Shown: piece after piece, positions 47,173 to 55,900 of the stretch
Numbering within the stretch: the stretch's first letter is position 1
How the letters are laid out: each line of letters begins with the position of its first letter
From: Stutzerimonas kunmingensis
GTDB lineage: Bacteria > Pseudomonadota > Gammaproteobacteria > Pseudomonadales > Pseudomonadaceae
Assembly (NCBI RefSeq): GCF_900114065.1
Contig: NZ_FORS01000009.1
Coordinates: 62,001-126,000 of the forward strand
Length of the DNA stretch: 64,000 nt
Reading direction: 5' to 3'
The notes under the pieces: model-generated
Database searches by the model: none
Seen by the model: the letters and a program-made list of their open reading frames with translations, nothing else
What the model was told of the DNA's origin: nothing
Position numbers and translations under genes: made by a program

Positions 47173-48071
47173 AACGCTGGAGCTTTTCCAACCTGATCCT
47201 GGTGCTCGGGCTGCTGTTCATCTACCTGCCGATGGTCATCCTGGTCATCTACTCGTTCAATGCCTCGCGGCTGGTGACGGTGTGGGGTGGCTGGTCGCTG
47301 AAATGGTACGCCGGCCTGCTGGACAACTCCCAGCTGATGGGCGCAGTGATGCGTTCGCTGGAAGTCGCCGCCTACACCGCGATTGCCGCGGTGGCGCTCG
47401 GCACCATGGCCGCCTTTGTGCTCACGCGTATCCCGGTGTTCCGCGGCCGCACGCTGTTCGGTGGCCTGGTCACCGCGCCGCTGGTGATGCCGGAAGTGAT
47501 CACCGGTCTGTCCCTGCTGCTGCTGTTCGTGGCCATGGCACAACTGATCGGCTGGCCGGCGCAACGCGGGCTGGTGACGATCTGGATCGCCCACACCACG
47601 TTCTGCTCGGCCTACGTCGCGGTAGTGGTGATGGCGCGCCTGCGCGAGCTGGACCTGTCCATCGAGGAAGCGGCGATGGACCTCGGAGCGCGGCCGTGGA
47701 AGGTGTTCTTCCTGATCACCATGCCGATGATCGCGCCCTCGCTGGCGGCCGGCGGCATGCTCTCCTTTGCCCTTTCGCTGGACGATCTGGTGCTCGCCAG
47801 CTTCGTCTCCGGGCCGGGTTCGACCACGCTGCCGATGGAGATCTTCTCCGCCGTGCGCCTGGGCGTGAAACCGGAGATCAACGCGGTGGCGAGTCTGATC
47901 CTGCTCAGCGTGTCGCTGGCGACCTTTCTCGCCTGGTACCTCAGCCGCCGGGCCGAGAAGCGCCGTATTCGCGCGATGCAGCAGGCGATGGATGAAACCG
48001 CTGGCAATCCCACCTGGCGTCAGGTGATCGACAGCCGCAAGGTGCTGGTGCCGCCCTCGGCGCATACCTGA
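47169..48071 (+). CDS. spuH: Polyamine ABC transporter permease SpuH
   Basis: The 300-residue PotI-like permease has six helices and the permease loop EEAAMDLGARPWKVFFLITMPMIAPSLAAG. It is the last gene of the spu operon; a strong terminator follows 18 bp after the stop codon. Confidence 0.93.
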   Translation: MKRWSFSNLILVLGLLFIYLPMVILVIYSFNASRLVTVWGGWSLKWYAGLLDNSQLMGAVMRSLEVAAYTAIAAVALGTMAAFVLTRIPVFRGRTLFGGLVTAPLVMPEVITGLSLLLLFVAMAQLIGWPAQRGLVTIWIAHTTFCSAYVAVVVMARLRELDLSIEEAAMDLGARPWKVFFLITMPMIAPSLAAGGMLSFALSLDDLVLASFVSGPGSTTLPMEIFSAVRLGVKPEINAVASLILLSVSLATFLAWYLSRRAEKRRIRAMQQAMDETAGNPTWRQVIDSRKVLVPPSAHT

Positions 48072-48088
48072 TGATGGTTTGAGCAGCA

Positions 48089-48124
48089 AAACGAAAAGGG
48101 CGCATCGATGCGCCCTTTTCGTTT
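48089..48124 (+). terminator. Rho-independent terminator of the spu operon
   Basis: A 17-base perfect stem (starting aaacgaaaagggcgcat and ending in its complement) encloses a two-base loop, with T residues in the descending arm. Because the stem is symmetric, it can stop transcription in both directions between spuH and the convergent nnrS. Confidence 0.9.
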
Positions 48125-48272
48125 CAGATGGAGTGTCCCCTGCCGCAGAGCGGTAGGGTGAATAACGCGAAGCTTATGCACAGCCGCGCCTTCTCCGTCC
48201 CCGAGCCCGCATTCACGGCCCGGGTTGTCTGTTCGCCTGCAGCGAATACCGCGTCCAGTTGCAGATCACCGC

Positions 48273-49529
48273 TCAGGTCCGGCAGCCCGAACCCGTGCTG
48301 TGTTCATCCATCGGTTCTTCACATCCCGTACCACCGTCCGGGCGCGGGCGCAGCCAGATCGGTGCCAGGTAGCGCAATGCCAGGCCAAAGACTGTCAGCC
48401 AACCGAGCCCGGCGAGCATGTTCAGCAGCGGCACGGGAGCGCCCGGCAGCCCCGCACTGGCACGCAGCAGCGCGGCGAGCACCAGCAGGCAGGTTGCGAT
48501 CGGCACCCAGCGCCGCTGATCCAGTGCATAGCCACTGTGGGTACGCCCGGCGATGCACAGCACCGCGAGAATCGAGACGCCCATGGCCCCGAGTGTCAGT
48601 AGATGGCGGCCGGCGCTGCTGGCAAAGCCGTCGGCTAGCAGCGAGACACCCAGTGTGCCATAGCCCAGCGCCATCAGCCAGTACACGCTGTAGAGCATCA
48701 GCGACCAGCGCTCCAGCAGCGCTCGGCCGATGTGCCAGTCGTTGAGCAGATTGAACATGGCGGCGGCTGTGGCCAGGGCCAGCCAGCCGTTCAGCGGGGC
48801 CGGCAGTGCCAGCCATTCGGCGAGAGTGAACAGGCTGATGCAGAAGATCGCCAGGTTGCGTCGTGGCGGACGCGCGCGGTAGTCGTCGTCCACTTCATGG
48901 CCGGCATCCCGGCGTGCCTGAATGGCATCGTTGAGGATGCGCATGGAGATTCGGCTCATGGCCACCACGATCAGCACCATTATCACGCCGATGCCAGCGT
49001 ACAGCCAGCGCATCGGGTATCGGCCGCCGACGGCATCGAAATGAAAGCCCACGGTCACCAGCGCCAGCGCGCCGAGTCCGCCGAAGAAGCCGTACTGCCG
49101 GCGCAGCGGGTCGCCCAGCAGTCGCGGTGCGAGCAGCACAAGCAGGGCGATGGCGAAGGCACTGTTGAACACCGCCGCCGGCCACGGCCCCATAACGCCG
49201 GAAAGCCAGAAGCTCAGCCTGGCGGCTAGCCACAGCAGTAGAAAGCCGAAACCTACCTGCCGACCGAATGCCGCGGTGGCGGTAAATTCCGGCGCCGCGG
49301 TGAGAACGAAGCCGGCGACTGCCGCCAGGCCGAAGCCGAGCAGCATTTCGTGGGCATGCCAGACCATTGGTCCACCCGGCACGCCTGGCAGCGGTATCCC
49401 GAAACCGAGAAAACCCAGCCAAAGTGCAACACCCACCACAGCCAGCAGCACGGTGGCGAGAAACAGCGGACGGAAGGTGCACAGCAGCAGCGACCAGTTG
49501 GCGAGTCGCGGCGATATGGTTTTCAGCAT
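48273..49529 (-). CDS. nnrS: NnrS-family heme-copper membrane protein
   Basis: NnrS proteins are polytopic membrane proteins linked to nitric oxide stress and denitrification in other bacteria. The 418-residue product has about 12 hydrophobic segments and the family motif WHAHEMLLGFGLAAVAGF near the N-terminus, whose histidines are candidate metal or heme ligands, plus NLLNDWHIGRALLERW further on. It is the last gene of the Fur-box operon and overlaps the ABC ATPase gene by 7 bases. Its presence in an iron-regulated transport operon is unusual. Confidence 0.87.
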   Translation of the reverse strand: MLKTISPRLANWSLLLCTFRPLFLATVLLAVVGVALWLGFLGFGIPLPGVPGGPMVWHAHEMLLGFGLAAVAGFVLTAAPEFTATAAFGRQVGFGFLLLWLAARLSFWLSGVMGPWPAAVFNSAFAIALLVLLAPRLLGDPLRRQYGFFGGLGALALVTVGFHFDAVGGRYPMRWLYAGIGVIMVLIVVAMSRISMRILNDAIQARRDAGHEVDDDYRARPPRRNLAIFCISLFTLAEWLALPAPLNGWLALATAAAMFNLLNDWHIGRALLERWSLMLYSVYWLMALGYGTLGVSLLADGFASSAGRHLLTLGAMGVSILAVLCIAGRTHSGYALDQRRWVPIATCLLVLAALLRASAGLPGAPVPLLNMLAGLGWLTVFGLALRYLAPIWLRPRPDGGTGCEEPMDEHSTGSGCRT

Positions 49530-50347
49530 CGTGAGCGTGCTCTGCTGGCGAGGGGTAAGGGTGCCGCCTCGCGAATGGCGACTTTGGCAGCGTTAGGCAA
49601 GGTCTGCGGCGCGCGGGTGGCCAGGCCGAAACTCTCTCTTACGGCCGGCAACTGCAGCAGCTCGGCGGTGTGCTGATAGATCCAGATATCGCTGCGCTGC
49701 ACGGCTGGCAGATCCAGTTCCAGATGGCTGACGATGCGCCCTGGTGCCGCTGCCATGACCAGAATGCGGTCGGCCAAACGCACGGCTTCCATCAGGTCGT
49801 GGGTGATCATCAGCACGCCCATGCCGCGTGCGGCCTGTTCGGCCAGCAGCAGGGCATAAAGGTCTTCCTTGAGGCCGATATCCAGTGCGGCGAAGGGTTC
49901 GTCAAGCAGCAGCAGATCCGGTTGCAGCACCAGCGCCCGCGCCAGGGACACGCGGCTCTGCATGCCGCCGGAAAGCTGGTGCGGAAACTTACCGAGATCG
50001 CCTGCGGCCAGGCCCAGGCGCAGCGCGAGGGAACTGGCCTGCTGCAGGCGTTGCTGTCGCGGCATGCCGGCCGCCTTGAGCCCCAGGGCGATGTTGTCGA
50101 GCGTGGTCTTCCACGGCAGCAGCCGCGGTTGCTGGAACATGCTGGCGGGGTTGCCGAAACCGTTGTCGATGCGTCCTTCCTGTACGTCCAGCAGTCCGGC
50201 ACAGAGGTGCAGGAGGGTGGTCTTGCCGCAGCCGGAGGGGCCGACCAGGGCGACCACTTCACCCGCCGCCAGGTTGAAGTCGATGCCGCTGAAGATTTCG
50301 TCGCGGCCGAAGGCGTGGGCCAGGCCGTGGATGTGCAATTGCGTCAT
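49523..50347 (-). CDS. ABC transporter ATPase of the nitrate/sulfonate/taurine (TauB/SsuB) type
   Basis: The 274-residue ATPase has Walker A GPSGCGKTT, signature LSGGMQSR and Walker B LLLLDEPFAALD. Overall it is most like the NitT/TauT family (SsuB, TauB, NrtD). It works with the permease upstream, overlapping it by 4 bases. The C-terminal extension (after about 215) is longer than in SsuB. Substrate depends on the binding protein encoded next and is unknown. Confidence 0.87.
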   Translation of the reverse strand: MTQLHIHGLAHAFGRDEIFSGIDFNLAAGEVVALVGPSGCGKTTLLHLCAGLLDVQEGRIDNGFGNPASMFQQPRLLPWKTTLDNIALGLKAAGMPRQQRLQQASSLALRLGLAAGDLGKFPHQLSGGMQSRVSLARALVLQPDLLLLDEPFAALDIGLKEDLYALLLAEQAARGMGVLMITHDLMEAVRLADRILVMAAAPGRIVSHLELDLPAVQRSDIWIYQHTAELLQLPAVRESFGLATRAPQTLPNAAKVAIREAAPLPLASRARSRC

Positions 50348-51135
50348 GAAGACACCTCGCGCCAGCGCTCGAGTTCGCGCTTGATTGGTTCCAGCAGCAG
50401 GTACTCCACCGCCAGCAGCAGGCCGACCACCGCGGTGATCCAGGCCATGGTCGCGCTGGTATCCAGGTGCGAGCGAGACACCGCCAGCGCGGCGCCGACA
50501 CCATCCTGGGTGGCCAGCAGTTCGGCCATCACCACGATCTTCCAGGCCATGGCGAGCGCGGTGATCCAGGCCGGAAACAGATAGGAGACGACGTGCGGCA
50601 GATAGACATCGAGCAACAGCATCCGCCGCGGCAGGCGAAATGCCAGGGCCAGGTCCTTGAGCTGGTTGTCCAGCGTGCGTGTGCCTTGCAACGCACCGAC
50701 GAACACCAGCGGAAAGCTGGCGATAAACACGGTGAACACCGGGGTGCCGTCGCTGGCGCCGAACCAGAGCATCGCCAGTACCAGCCAGGCGATTGGCGGC
50801 ATGCCCATGAGCACGGTGACCAGCGGCCGCGCCATCATCGAGGCGGTCATGGAGACACCGGCGGCGAGCCCGAGCACGCTGCCGACCACTACAGACAAGG
50901 CAAAGCCGAGCAGCGCCCGGCGACTGGTGGCCAGCAGCTCCGGCCAGGCGGCCCCTTCATCGATCAGCTGGAGCAGACGGGAAAAAGTTTCCAGCGGCGC
51001 CGGCAGCACCAGCGCGCCATAGTGACTGGCGACAGCCTCCCAGGCCGCCAGCAGCAGAAACAGGCTGGCCAGCGCGCCCCAGCCGCTCCACAGGTAGCCA
51101 GGCAGGCTGGTCAACCAGCTGCGCAGCAGGCTCAT
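50344..51135 (-). CDS. ABC transporter permease of the NitT/TauT type
   Basis: From the ATG at 51135 the product is 263 residues with about six helices and the permease loop KDLALAFRLPRRMLLLDVYLPHVVSYLFPAWITAL typical of SsuC/TauC. Residues read upstream of 51135 in this frame lie inside the binding-protein gene and are not coding. The start overlaps the binding-protein stop by 4 bases. Confidence 0.88.
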   Translation of the reverse strand: MSLLRSWLTSLPGYLWSGWGALASLFLLLAAWEAVASHYGALVLPAPLETFSRLLQLIDEGAAWPELLATSRRALLGFALSVVVGSVLGLAAGVSMTASMMARPLVTVLMGMPPIAWLVLAMLWFGASDGTPVFTVFIASFPLVFVGALQGTRTLDNQLKDLALAFRLPRRMLLLDVYLPHVVSYLFPAWITALAMAWKIVVMAELLATQDGVGAALAVSRSHLDTSATMAWITAVVGLLLAVEYLLLEPIKRELERWREVSS

Positions 51136-52124
51136 GGCTGATCGCTGACTGGCGAGTAGAAGTCGTCGGCCGGCAGCTTGCCGCCGATCAGCGCCGGATT
51201 CTTCTTCAGCAGCAACTCGAACAGATACTCGACTTCCACCCGTGCGTCGGCGGCGGGCACTGCGTCCATCTGCGCCACGGCCAACGAATCGCTCACTGCT
51301 TCGGCGCTGAGCATCGGCAGATGACTGGCGACCAGCTGGCCGCAGCGCTCGGCGTTGGCGCTGCACCATTGCAGCGAGTCGGCGTAGGCCTGGGCGATTC
51401 GCGCGGCGATTTGCGGCTGGTCTTTCACGCTGGCCATCAGCGCAATACCGGCCTGCGGTATACGCGCTTCGCGCTGTAGGAGGCGGCCCCATTCCTGTTG
51501 CAAATTGACGCTGCGATACAGGTCCGGCGCGATCAGTCCCAGCGGCCCTTCGCTGGCCTTGCGCAGCGCCATGGAGATGGCCGGCTCAGCCAGCAGGGCA
51601 TGATCGGTGCGGCGCATCAGCAATAGCTGCATGGCGTCGATGGGGGTGGCGACGTAGCGCAGACGCAGGTCTTTACGCACATCGATGCCGGCACGCTCGG
51701 CCAGCAGGCCGAAGAGGATGTCCGGCATGTCGCCACGGAACGGCATGGCGATCTCCTTGCCGCGCAGGTCGTCGAGGGTGCTCAGGCCCTGTTCGCGGGA
51801 CACCAGCCAGAGCAGCCCCCAGGTCGAAACGTTGAGCATGCGCAGCTTGGCGCCGCGGTTGTACAGGTTGGCGGCGACGTTGACCGGCATGGCCAGCACG
51901 TCCGCCTGCTGGTTAAGCGCCAGCAGGCGCAGCTGGTCGGGATCGCGCCAGCTGACGAATTCCACCTTGTCCGCTAGGTCGTCCAGTGCGCCGGATTCGA
52001 CCATGTGGATCAGCGGGTTCGATACCGACGAGGAAGGGCCGGCCAGGACCAGGCGCGGCAGCTTGTCCGCCAGCGCTGGTGCTCCAGCCGCCAGCAGAAT
52101 GACCATCAGCAGATGGCGCAGCAT
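51132..52124 (-). CDS. Periplasmic substrate-binding protein of the NitT/TauT ABC type
   Basis: The 330-residue precursor has a signal peptide (MLRHLLMVILLAAGAPALA) followed by an SsuA/NMT1-like fold (PRLVLAGPSSSVSNPLIHMVESGALDDLADKVEFVSWRDPDQLRLLALNQQADVLAMPVNVAANLYNRG). In this class ligands include sulfonates, nitrate, pyrimidine precursors and some metal-bound compounds; none can be assigned here. Its ATG shares one base with the TonB-receptor stop (TGATG), which ties the importer to the outer-membrane receptor. Confidence 0.85.
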   Translation of the reverse strand: MLRHLLMVILLAAGAPALADKLPRLVLAGPSSSVSNPLIHMVESGALDDLADKVEFVSWRDPDQLRLLALNQQADVLAMPVNVAANLYNRGAKLRMLNVSTWGLLWLVSREQGLSTLDDLRGKEIAMPFRGDMPDILFGLLAERAGIDVRKDLRLRYVATPIDAMQLLLMRRTDHALLAEPAISMALRKASEGPLGLIAPDLYRSVNLQQEWGRLLQREARIPQAGIALMASVKDQPQIAARIAQAYADSLQWCSANAERCGQLVASHLPMLSAEAVSDSLAVAQMDAVPAADARVEVEYLFELLLKKNPALIGGKLPADDFYSPVSDQP

Positions 52125-54187
52125 CAGAAGCTCCCGCTCAGCGCGACGGTGATGCCGCGCCCGGGTGCTTGCAGCTCGTTACCGCTGATGCCGTCGGCCA
52201 GATGCTCGTGGTAGGCCTTGTCGAACAGGTTGCTCAGGCGCGCGTCGAGGTTGGCAGTCTGCAGCACGCCGATCCTGCCGAAGCCCCAGCCGAGGCTGGC
52301 ATCGGCGGTAACGAAGCCTGCGGTACGATCCTCGCCACCGCGGGTGAACTCGGTCGCTACACGATCCTGCTCGGCGACCGCGCGCAGCTGGGCATGCCAG
52401 TAGAGGCCGCGTTCGGCCGGCTGGCCAATGCCCAGGGTCAGCTCGTGGGCCGGCATCTGGTGCAGTGGTTCGTCGTCCTGTTTGTTCTCGCCGCGCAGCC
52501 AGGTGAAGCTGCCGTCCACCACGAAGGCGCCGACACCCTTGCTGGCACTGCCTTCGAGACCGTAGATCACCACCTTGTCGAGGTTCTCGGTGCGCTTGAT
52601 CGGCAGCCCGTTGGGCGCGTTGGTGCCGGTCACGCGGCCGGCGATGTAATCGTCGATGCGGGTGTGGAAGGCCGCCAGCTGATAGGTGAAATCGCCATCG
52701 CTACCCTTGAGGCCGAGCTCGAAACTGGTGGAGCGCTCCGGGTCCAGCTGCGGGTTGCCGACGTGGAAGTAGCCGTCGCCGCGCGGCGCGTCGTCGTAGC
52801 GCTCGCGCATGTCGGCGGCGCGGTAGGCCTGGCCGACGTTGGCGTAGAGGTTCAGGGTGTCAGTCAGCGGATGCAGCGCGCCCAGCGACCACGACAGGTT
52901 GTGGTCGGTGCTGTCCAGGCCGCTGGTTGTAAATGAAGGACCGTTGCCCTTGGCGCGGGCGTCAGCGCTGATGCGGTCGTAGCGGGCGCCGGCCGTCAGG
53001 CGCGTTTGGCCGAGGTCGAATTCGTCCTGCACGAACAGCCCGTAGGATTCGATCTCGGCATCCTTGAAGGGGTCGTTGCGCTGGTTGTTGTTGAAGGTCG
53101 GCGGGCCATCCACGTAGCGCTCCGGATCGCCGGTCATCTTCCAGCCGTCGACGCCCACCGTCAGCAGGTGATCGGCTACTGGCACCACCCAGCTCGAGCG
53201 CAGCCCGTGGGTGATGAAGCTGACGTCGTTGCGTACATAGTCGCGGTCGAGCCGCTCGGAGTAGGCGCGGATCTCCCGGTAGACCTCCTGACGATAGAGC
53301 TCGGTGGTCAGAGTGCCTTCACCGAGGCCGTTTTCCAGGCCGATCTGGAACAGCTCGCGCTGCTGTTCCGGCGAATGGATGGTCGCGGTGCCGAGTGGTA
53401 CCGGGATGCCGGCGCCGCCGGGCTGCCCGCCGGTACGCGCCGAGCCCGGGTACCAGACGTCGCGGTCGGTGTGGCGCTGGACGTTCAGGTTGACGCTGAC
53501 ATCCTTGGCCAGACGCTGCTTGTACTTGAGCAGCAGGGTATCGGAGCTGTAGCCGGTGTTCTCTTCGGTACCGTTGGGGCTCTTGTAATCGTTGACCTTG
53601 CGCCCGGCAACGCCCAGCACCAGGGCATGATCGGAGCTGGAGTCGCGCAGCAGCGTAGCGCCGGTAAAGCCCTTGTCGACGCTGCTGGCGCTGGTGGAGA
53701 AGCGACCGCCGCGTTCGTCCTGCTCGGTGAAGCGTGCCTGTGGCGTGATCAGGTTGACCACCCCGCCCATGGCGCCGCTGCCGTACAGCACCGAGCCCGG
53801 ACCCTTGACCACTTCGGCGCGTTCCAGCAGGCCGAGATCGAGCATGGAGGCCAGCGAGCCCTGTGGCTGGCCGGAATTGACCCGCACGCCGTCGACCATC
53901 AGCACCACGCTTTCCTTCTTCATGCCGCGCAACACCGGGTTCTGCCCCCAGGCGCCGTCGCTATGCACGGCGAGCCCGGGCTTGCCGCGGAACAGGCTGC
54001 CGACCGGCGCTGCCGTTTCGGCTGGCTGAGCCTGCAGCACCTCGATGGCTTGCGGAATGTCCCGCGTTGCGGCCTCGTAGCCCTTGGCGGTGACGACGGT
54101 TTCCTGCAGCTCCAGCGGAGCGGCGAAGGCGGACGCGCTGCTGACGGCCAGGCAGGCCAGGGCGAGTGGGTGAAGGCGGAGTATCAT
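52124..54187 (-). CDS. TonB-dependent outer-membrane receptor
   Basis: The 687-residue protein has a signal peptide ending SAFA, a TonB box-like ETVVTAKG just after, a plug domain (residues about 45-160, with DGVRVNSGQPQG and GPGSVLYGSGAMGGVVNLIT) and a 22-strand-type barrel ending in the aromatic GITVALSGSF. It imports an iron- or metal-containing or other large ligand with TonB energy. A Fur-box-like site 67 bp upstream suggests iron repression. It is the first gene of an operon that continues into an ABC importer and NnrS. The OprC/NosA copper receptors were considered, but no methionine- or histidine-rich copper motif is visible. Confidence 0.88.
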   Translation of the reverse strand: MILRLHPLALACLAVSSASAFAAPLELQETVVTAKGYEAATRDIPQAIEVLQAQPAETAAPVGSLFRGKPGLAVHSDGAWGQNPVLRGMKKESVVLMVDGVRVNSGQPQGSLASMLDLGLLERAEVVKGPGSVLYGSGAMGGVVNLITPQARFTEQDERGGRFSTSASSVDKGFTGATLLRDSSSDHALVLGVAGRKVNDYKSPNGTEENTGYSSDTLLLKYKQRLAKDVSVNLNVQRHTDRDVWYPGSARTGGQPGGAGIPVPLGTATIHSPEQQRELFQIGLENGLGEGTLTTELYRQEVYREIRAYSERLDRDYVRNDVSFITHGLRSSWVVPVADHLLTVGVDGWKMTGDPERYVDGPPTFNNNQRNDPFKDAEIESYGLFVQDEFDLGQTRLTAGARYDRISADARAKGNGPSFTTSGLDSTDHNLSWSLGALHPLTDTLNLYANVGQAYRAADMRERYDDAPRGDGYFHVGNPQLDPERSTSFELGLKGSDGDFTYQLAAFHTRIDDYIAGRVTGTNAPNGLPIKRTENLDKVVIYGLEGSASKGVGAFVVDGSFTWLRGENKQDDEPLHQMPAHELTLGIGQPAERGLYWHAQLRAVAEQDRVATEFTRGGEDRTAGFVTADASLGWGFGRIGVLQTANLDARLSNLFDKAYHEHLADGISGNELQAPGRGITVALSGSF

Positions 54188-54253
54188 CGAACGGCTCCCG
54201 GATAATTCGTCGGCGGTGATGCCGACTTGGATGGGAGCAATTCTCGTTTAGGT

Positions 54254-54270
54254 GATAATAATTATCATTT
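54254..54270 (-). promoter_or_regulatory. Fur box upstream of the TonB receptor operon
   Basis: gataataattatcattt is close to the 19-bp Fur consensus gataatgataatcattatc and forms the expected gataat/attatc inverted repeat. It lies 67-83 bp upstream of the receptor start, so iron-dependent repression of the receptor-ABC-nnrS operon is likely. Confidence 0.8.
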
Positions 54271-54302
54271 GATCGCGATCAAGTTTACCTGTCGCAAGGG
54301 CG

Positions 54303-54872
54303 CTACTGCTGCCAGTCGCAGAAACAGGCCACCGCCAGCGAATGGGTGGCGCGCACCTTGCGCCCGGCCAGCACGGCATCAAGGATAGGCTCGACGAAGC
54401 TGTTGTCCGAACTGCACACCGCACCTTCACTGTAGGGGCCGATATAGACCAGCTCCCCGCTTTGATCCCAGATGCCGACAGCGGGGCTGGCCGGTAGTTG
54501 CTCGGAGCCGGGCGGGGCACTCAGCGGTTTCAGCGCTGCCAGCGGCTGCGGCAAGCGGCCCTTGCTGCCCGGCTTGCGTACTTCGTAGAAGTCCACGGGT
54601 TGTCCGGCAAAGCGCTTGAGCAGTTTTTCCAGGTGCTGCTGATTGCCGACGTTGCACGGGCATCCCGGGTCCCAGAAATGCACGAAGCGCACTGGTCCCG
54701 GGCCCTGCAGCTCGGCCGGCAGGCGAAGGGCGTCGCCGGAGAACAGCTCGGCGCGCTCGCCGTCGAAGGTGCGCAGGTAGCGCGCCTCGAACCACCAGAA
54801 CGCAGCCAGCATGGCGCCGCCCCAGAGCAGGGTGATCAGTGCGGCGATCAGGTATTTGCGACGAGCACTCAT
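54303..54872 (-). CDS. Membrane-anchored thioredoxin-like protein (DUF6436 type)
   Basis: The 189-residue product has a signal anchor (YLIAALITLLWGGAMLAAFWWF) and a periplasmic thioredoxin-like domain. In place of CxxC it has FWDPGCPCNVGNQQHLEKLL, a GCPC motif, and further cysteines in GAVCSSDNS and ACFCDWQQ at the end. This fits the DUF6436 proteins found in many proteobacteria, whose role is unknown; a redox or metal function is plausible. The chosen ATG at 54872 is in a longer open frame. It lies upstream of the Fur box, so it is outside the receptor operon. Confidence 0.75.
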   Translation of the reverse strand: MSARRKYLIAALITLLWGGAMLAAFWWFEARYLRTFDGERAELFSGDALRLPAELQGPGPVRFVHFWDPGCPCNVGNQQHLEKLLKRFAGQPVDFYEVRKPGSKGRLPQPLAALKPLSAPPGSEQLPASPAVGIWDQSGELVYIGPYSEGAVCSSDNSFVEPILDAVLAGRKVRATHSLAVACFCDWQQ

Positions 54873-54956
54873 GGCGGGCTCCGATGTGGGTGCGCAAGCT
54901 TGCCATGGGGCGGCGCAGAGCTGAATATCCCAGGTCAACGCAATCGAAGAATTTCC

Positions 54957-55895
54957 ATGCCCTCGCGTATCGATCCCGAGCGCCTGCGTAACAGCCTGCC
55001 CGCCCTGTCCGAGGCGGTCGCCGCAAGCGCCGAAACTCTCCATTACCAGACCTATTACGGGCTCGACCTGCCGCATCGCACGCAGGTCCAGCGTCGCCTG
55101 GGGCGCTTTCGCGTGCATGACTACGATGTCGTCGCTCAGGCCTGGTGGCCGGAGCAGCCCCACGCCAGCCTGCTGATCCTGCACGGCTACTACGACCACA
55201 TGGGCCTGTATCGCCATGTGGTCGACTGGGGACTGGAGATGGGGTTCGCCGTGCTCGCCTGCGACCTGCCGGGCCATGGGCTGTCCAGCGGTCCCCGGGC
55301 GAGCATCAACGAGTTTGCCGAATACCAGGCGGTGCTGAGCGGTCTGTTCGAACAGGCACGCCAGCTCGATCTGCCGCGTCCCTGGCACCTACTTGGCCAG
55401 AGTACCGGCGGTGCCATCGCACTGGATCACCTGTTGCATCAGGCCGAAAACCCCGACCTGGGGCGCACCATCCTGCTGGCGCCGTTGGTTCGCCCGCGCG
55501 CCTGGCTGCGCTCGCGCATCAGCTACGAGTTGCTGCGGCGCTTCGTTCAGCAGATCCCACGAACGTTCAGCGAGAACTCCGGCGACCCGGCCTTCCTCGA
55601 GTTCGTCCAGAGCCAGGACCCGCTGCAGCCGGACATCCTGCCCACAGCCTGGGTCGGCGCCCTGTCACGCTGGATTCCCCGTATCGAGGGTGCGGCTGAC
55701 AGCAGGCACGCGCCGTTGATCATTCAGGGCGAGGCGGACATGACCGTGGATTGGCAGTACAACCTGCCGATTCTGCAGCGCAAGTTCCCAAGTGCTGAGG
55801 TGCTGCGACTGCCCGAGGCGCGCCACCATCTGGTGAACGAGCGCGAGGAATTGCGCCAGGCGTACTTCGACTTCCTGCGCGAGCGCCTCAGATAG
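54957..55895 (+). CDS. Alpha/beta hydrolase, lysophospholipase/monoacylglycerol-lipase-like
   Basis: The 312-residue cytoplasmic protein has the alpha/beta-hydrolase fold. The oxyanion region is ILHGYYDHMGLYRHVVDWGLEMG, the nucleophile serine is in LLGQSTGGAIALDH (GxSxG), the acid is probably the aspartate in IIQGEADMTVDW, and the histidine is in ARHHLVNE. This resembles the monoacylglycerol lipase/PldB group. The ATG follows GAAGAA. It is divergent from the DUF6436 gene and converges on the DUF2059 gene with only 5 bp between them. The substrate is not known. Confidence 0.82.
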   Translation: MPSRIDPERLRNSLPALSEAVAASAETLHYQTYYGLDLPHRTQVQRRLGRFRVHDYDVVAQAWWPEQPHASLLILHGYYDHMGLYRHVVDWGLEMGFAVLACDLPGHGLSSGPRASINEFAEYQAVLSGLFEQARQLDLPRPWHLLGQSTGGAIALDHLLHQAENPDLGRTILLAPLVRPRAWLRSRISYELLRRFVQQIPRTFSENSGDPAFLEFVQSQDPLQPDILPTAWVGALSRWIPRIEGAADSRHAPLIIQGEADMTVDWQYNLPILQRKFPSAEVLRLPEARHHLVNEREELRQAYFDFLRERLR

Positions 55896-55900
55896 CGGGA

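Noticed and set aside
52124..54187. Assignment of the TonB receptor as the copper receptor OprC/NosA
   Set aside because: NnrS nearby made copper attractive, but the receptor shows no methionine- or histidine-rich copper motif and the upstream site looks like a Fur box.
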